A stretch of DNA of 43,207 nucleotides from CAYMUN01 sp964640775. GTDB taxonomy: Bacteria; Patescibacteriota; Saccharimonadia; Saccharimonadales; UBA4665. The stretch covers positions 1-43,207 of the forward strand of contig CAZXIT010000002.1 in NCBI GenBank assembly GCA_964640775.1, read 5' to 3'. Shown here one piece after another: positions 40,935 through 43,207 of the stretch; the stretch's first letter is position 1, and each line of letters opens with the position of its first letter. The notes beneath the pieces were generated by a model. It made no database searches. It was not told the DNA's origin and was given only the letters and a program-made list of their open reading frames with translations. The position numbers and the translations under genes are program-made.

Positions 40935-42164
40935 CTATTCACCTCTGAGCGCTTCGATAGGGTCTTTGCGGGCTGCCTTAAAGGCTGGGACAGTGCCGAA
41001 AATGACACCGACCAGCAGAGAAGTACCGCTGGCGAGCAGTACGACCTGCCACTGGATGACCGGCTGCAAATCGGTGAAAATTCGCAGTACGATATCAATT
41101 GCGCAGGCCAGTGCGATGCCGATGGCGCCGCCGCTCAAACCAAGTACGGTTGATTCCAGCATAAACTGGCTCCAAATTTGACGGTTGGTAGCTCCTACGG
41201 CCTTGCGTATGCCGATCTCATGCACCCGTTCAGCTACCGATACCAGCATGACATTCATGATGCCGATACCACTGACGAGCAGCGAGATTGCCGCAACGCC
41301 GGCGATTAACCGAGTTAGCAAATCAAGGATGGTATTGCTGGCAGCTAGGTTCTGATTGCCCGACAGGACACTGACGCCGCTTTGACCGCCGTGGGTCTTG
41401 TCCAGCGCCCGTTTGATGCGAACAGTCACTGCATCGGTCTGGGACGCGTCAGCCGGCCGCGTCAAAATCTGATAGGTGGGCGCCGTATTGTTGCTCAGCT
41501 GTTCGGCTACTTGGTTGGGAATGAATATGACATTATTAAAATCTAGCTGCTGGGTCAGCGGCGAAGCCGGGAATTGATTGAATATGCCTCGTACGATGAA
41601 CTGCTCGCCATGGAAGCTAAAGCTGCCGCCCAGCGGCACGTCTTCGTTAAACATGCTCTCCACGGCATGCTGGCCGAGGACTGCGACATGCGCCTCGCTC
41701 TCGTCATCGCCCCAGAAGCTGCCGTATGCCAAAGACTGGTTTAGCAGGCCGGGCAGTGCCGGTGTGGTGCCAATTACCGAGCCGGCCCGGTAATTGCCCG
41801 TCGCTCCAGCTACCGCTCCGCTGGCAATGGTCAGCGGGGCAGTCGCCGCCAAGCCTTTGACGTGCTCGGTTGTAGCAATATCTTTGGCCGACAGGGGGCC
41901 GGCAGTATTGAGGCCAGCGAGCAGGCTCAAGCTTTGGGCGTCAGAGCCGCTGCCGTGCAGCTGGGCCGGACGGATGGTGATTAAGTTCTTGTCGGCACGG
42001 TGGATCTGGCCGGATATTTGCTGTTTGATACCTTCGCCGATAGCTACCACGGAAATAATTGAGGCCACGCCGATGATAACGCCAAGCATAGTCCAGAAAC
42101 TGCGAATTTTGGCGCTGCGTACGGCGCTAAAACCGGTTTTTAAGTGGCCGTGGAAGAGCTTCAT
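40935..42164 (-). CDS. MacB/FtsX-type ABC transporter permease
   Basis: A 409-residue permease of the MacB/LolC/FtsX class. It has an N-terminal helix (about 20-45, VRSAKIRSFWTMLGVIIGVA), a large extracytoplasmic MacB-PCD domain (about 50-275) and three C-terminal helices (about 285-305, 335-360, 370-395). The conserved FtsX-like stretch IMNVMLVSVAERVHEIGIRK near 305 followed by AVGATNRQIWSQF is the typical coupling helix region. Its ATG overlaps the ATPase stop (ATGA), so the two are one transporter. Such systems act mechanically on periplasmic or extracellular substrates (lipoproteins, peptides, antibiotics); the substrate is unknown. No adaptor protein gene is adjacent in the window. Confidence 0.9.
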   Translation of the reverse strand: MKLFHGHLKTGFSAVRSAKIRSFWTMLGVIIGVASIISVVAIGEGIKQQISGQIHRADKNLITIRPAQLHGSGSDAQSLSLLAGLNTAGPLSAKDIATTEHVKGLAATAPLTIASGAVAGATGNYRAGSVIGTTPALPGLLNQSLAYGSFWGDDESEAHVAVLGQHAVESMFNEDVPLGGSFSFHGEQFIVRGIFNQFPASPLTQQLDFNNVIFIPNQVAEQLSNNTAPTYQILTRPADASQTDAVTVRIKRALDKTHGGQSGVSVLSGNQNLAASNTILDLLTRLIAGVAAISLLVSGIGIMNVMLVSVAERVHEIGIRKAVGATNRQIWSQFMLESTVLGLSGGAIGIALACAIDIVLRIFTDLQPVIQWQVVLLASGTSLLVGVIFGTVPAFKAARKDPIEALRGE

Positions 42165-43057
42165 GACTTTTTATCCTGGCGCTGAGGGCTTTTTGGGGAT
42201 TTTGTACGGGTAGTGGACTTGGCCTTTTTGGAAACGGCTTTTTTACGCTTGGCAGCAGGCAGCGGTTTGTCAGGCAGGGCTTTCATCAGCGCCGATACGC
42301 CGGCCAGGTCGTCTTCTTCGTTGGTAGTCGGCAGAGTATACAGGACTTTGCGCGCCGTGGTGGCTACATGGCCGAGGGCTGTTTTTTCGTCGTGGATAAT
42401 GGCACCGTCGTGCATGTAGACGACACGCGTGGCAAACCGGGTGAGTTCCGGATTATGCGTCACAAACAGGATGGTATTGCCCATTTTGTGGACATCGGCC
42501 AGCAGTTCCATGACTAGTCGCGAGCTGGCACTGTCGAGGTTGCCGGTCGGCTCGTCGGCAATAATAAGTTTGGGCTCGTTGACCAGCGCCCGGGCGATGG
42601 CGGCACACTGCGCCTGGCCGCCGCTGAGCTGGCTGGGCAGATAATATTCACGGCTTTGGATGCCGACACGATCGAGCATCTGGCTGGCAAGTTTGAGGCG
42701 GCGGCTGGCTGAGGTACCCTTGTAGCTCAGCGGCAAAGCCACATTTTCGAGAGCTGTCAGCTTCGGCAAGAGGTTGAACGACTGGAAAATAAAACCGATC
42801 TTGTCGCGCCGGATTTTGGCCGCCTGATTGGTGCGCAGACGGGCAACCGGTTTGCCATCAAAACGATAGTTGCCATGTGTCGGGCGATCAAGCAGGCCTA
42901 TGAGGTTCATCAGCGTGCTCTTGCCGCAGCCGCTGGGGCCCATCACGGCTACGAACTCGCCTTTCTCAATACTAATACTGACCTCGTCGAGCGCTAGGGT
43001 AGTAGCATCGCCGAAGCCGTACAGTTTGCTGACGTCTTGCAGTTCAATCAGGGCCAT
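42161..43057 (-). CDS. MacB/LolD-type ABC transporter ATPase
   Basis: ATPase partner of the permease gene it overlaps. Of 298 residues, the first about 225 form a complete ABC domain: Walker A GPSGCGKST near residue 40, Q-loop FIFQSFNLLP near 90, signature LSGGQAQCAAIARAL near 144, Walker B LIIADEPTGNLD near 164 and H-loop VTHN near 200. The usual L-S-G-G-Q-Q-Q-R has cysteine instead of the arginine. A tail of about 70 residues follows, ending in a strongly basic Lys/Ser/Pro-rich stretch (AAKRKKAVSKKAKSTTRTK), which LolD/MacB ATPases lack. It starts at ATG 43057. A TACACT on the minus strand at 43068-43073 is a plausible -10 with about 10 nt to the ATG. Confidence 0.9.
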   Translation of the reverse strand: MALIELQDVSKLYGFGDATTLALDEVSISIEKGEFVAVMGPSGCGKSTLMNLIGLLDRPTHGNYRFDGKPVARLRTNQAAKIRRDKIGFIFQSFNLLPKLTALENVALPLSYKGTSASRRLKLASQMLDRVGIQSREYYLPSQLSGGQAQCAAIARALVNEPKLIIADEPTGNLDSASSRLVMELLADVHKMGNTILFVTHNPELTRFATRVVYMHDGAIIHDEKTALGHVATTARKVLYTLPTTNEEDDLAGVSALMKALPDKPLPAAKRKKAVSKKAKSTTRTKSPKSPQRQDKKS

Positions 43058-43134
43058 TCGTCCTACCAGTGTACGCCTTTACTTGCACAATTTACAGGGT
43101 ATTTTGTAGTAATTATCGGCACAGTCCGGCTATT

Positions 43135-43143
43135 TGGTATACT
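43135..43143 (+). promoter_or_regulatory. Extended -10 of tRNA-Ser
   Basis: TGG-TATACT (TG at 43135-43136 to 43143), about 10 nt before the first base of the tRNA at 43154, consistent with a short 5' leader removed by RNase P. Confidence 0.5.
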
Positions 43144-43153
43144 GGCTACCATT

Positions 43154-43207
43154 GGAGGGGTCGCCTAGTGGCCTATGGCGCCGTCTTGGAAAGGCGGTTT
43201 GGGAGCA
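43154..43207 (+). tRNA. tRNA-Ser(GGA), 5' part, cut by window end
   Basis: The acceptor strand GGAGGGG, a D-arm with GCC/GGC stem and TAGTGG loop, and an anticodon arm CCGTC-TTGGAAA-GGCGG are visible. The 7-base loop gives anticodon GGA, which reads UCC/UCU serine codons. The sequence ends at the start of the expected long variable arm, so the T-arm and 3' end lie outside the window. Confidence 0.92.

Noticed and set aside
1..43207. CRISPR arrays, insertion sequences, prophage genes or long direct repeats
   Set aside because: None seen. No transposase or integrase motifs, and intergenic spaces are too short to hold arrays.

Overview
The window is a dense bacterial segment (estimated by eye in the mid-50s % GC) that carries almost the whole of de novo nucleotide synthesis in about 30 kb. 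Genes are packed head to tail. Many operon joints are 4-base ATGA or GTGA overlaps, convergent genes overlap at their tails, and the longest gap without a gene is only 195 bp. TGA is a normal stop, so the UGA-glycine code of Gracilibacteria/Absconditabacteria is excluded. The style (very compact, single-copy, leaderless promoters, a lone RND pump, VKOR, a MarP-like protease) would fit a Patescibacteria/CPR genome, perhaps Saccharimonadia-like, with actinobacterial affinities. I cannot confirm the taxon without a search, and if it is CPR, complete purine and pyrimidine pathways would be unusual.

Layout. 1-7.3 kb: an ABC exporter, fructose-1,6-bisphosphatase plus class I aldolase (a gluconeogenic pair), an RND-type pump and an unrecognised membrane protein. 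7.3-21.5 kb: purine genes in alternating short operons: purH, a tandem LuxR-type HTH regulator, purC-purB (minus), purE (plus), purF-purN-purD (minus), purM-purL (plus). 21.5-33.8 kb: the UMP pathway: pyrF-pyrE (minus), pyrD (plus), then an SLOG/LOG-family protein, an arginase-family hydrolase, an M20 N-carbamoyl amidohydrolase-like enzyme, pyrC (minus) and carA-carB-pyrB (plus). 33.8-37.7 kb: prs (PRPP for both pathways), purA and zwf (pentose phosphate entry). 37.7-43.2 kb: an envelope group with a MarP-like CvpA/trypsin protease, VKOR, an NRAMP-family transporter, a MacB/FtsX-type ABC pair and the 5' part of tRNA-Ser(GGA).

Together, G6PDH, FBPase and aldolase can supply pentose phosphate, Prs makes PRPP, PurF-D-N-L-M-E-C-B-H make IMP, PurA and PurB make AMP, and CarAB-PyrB-C-D-E-F make UMP. 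No purK is present in the window. The most striking non-gene signal is that about a dozen genes have a good -10 box ending 6-10 nt before the start codon. Transcription would begin at or next to the ATG, so leaderless mRNA looks like the default for first genes, while Shine-Dalgarno sites appear at a minority of starts.
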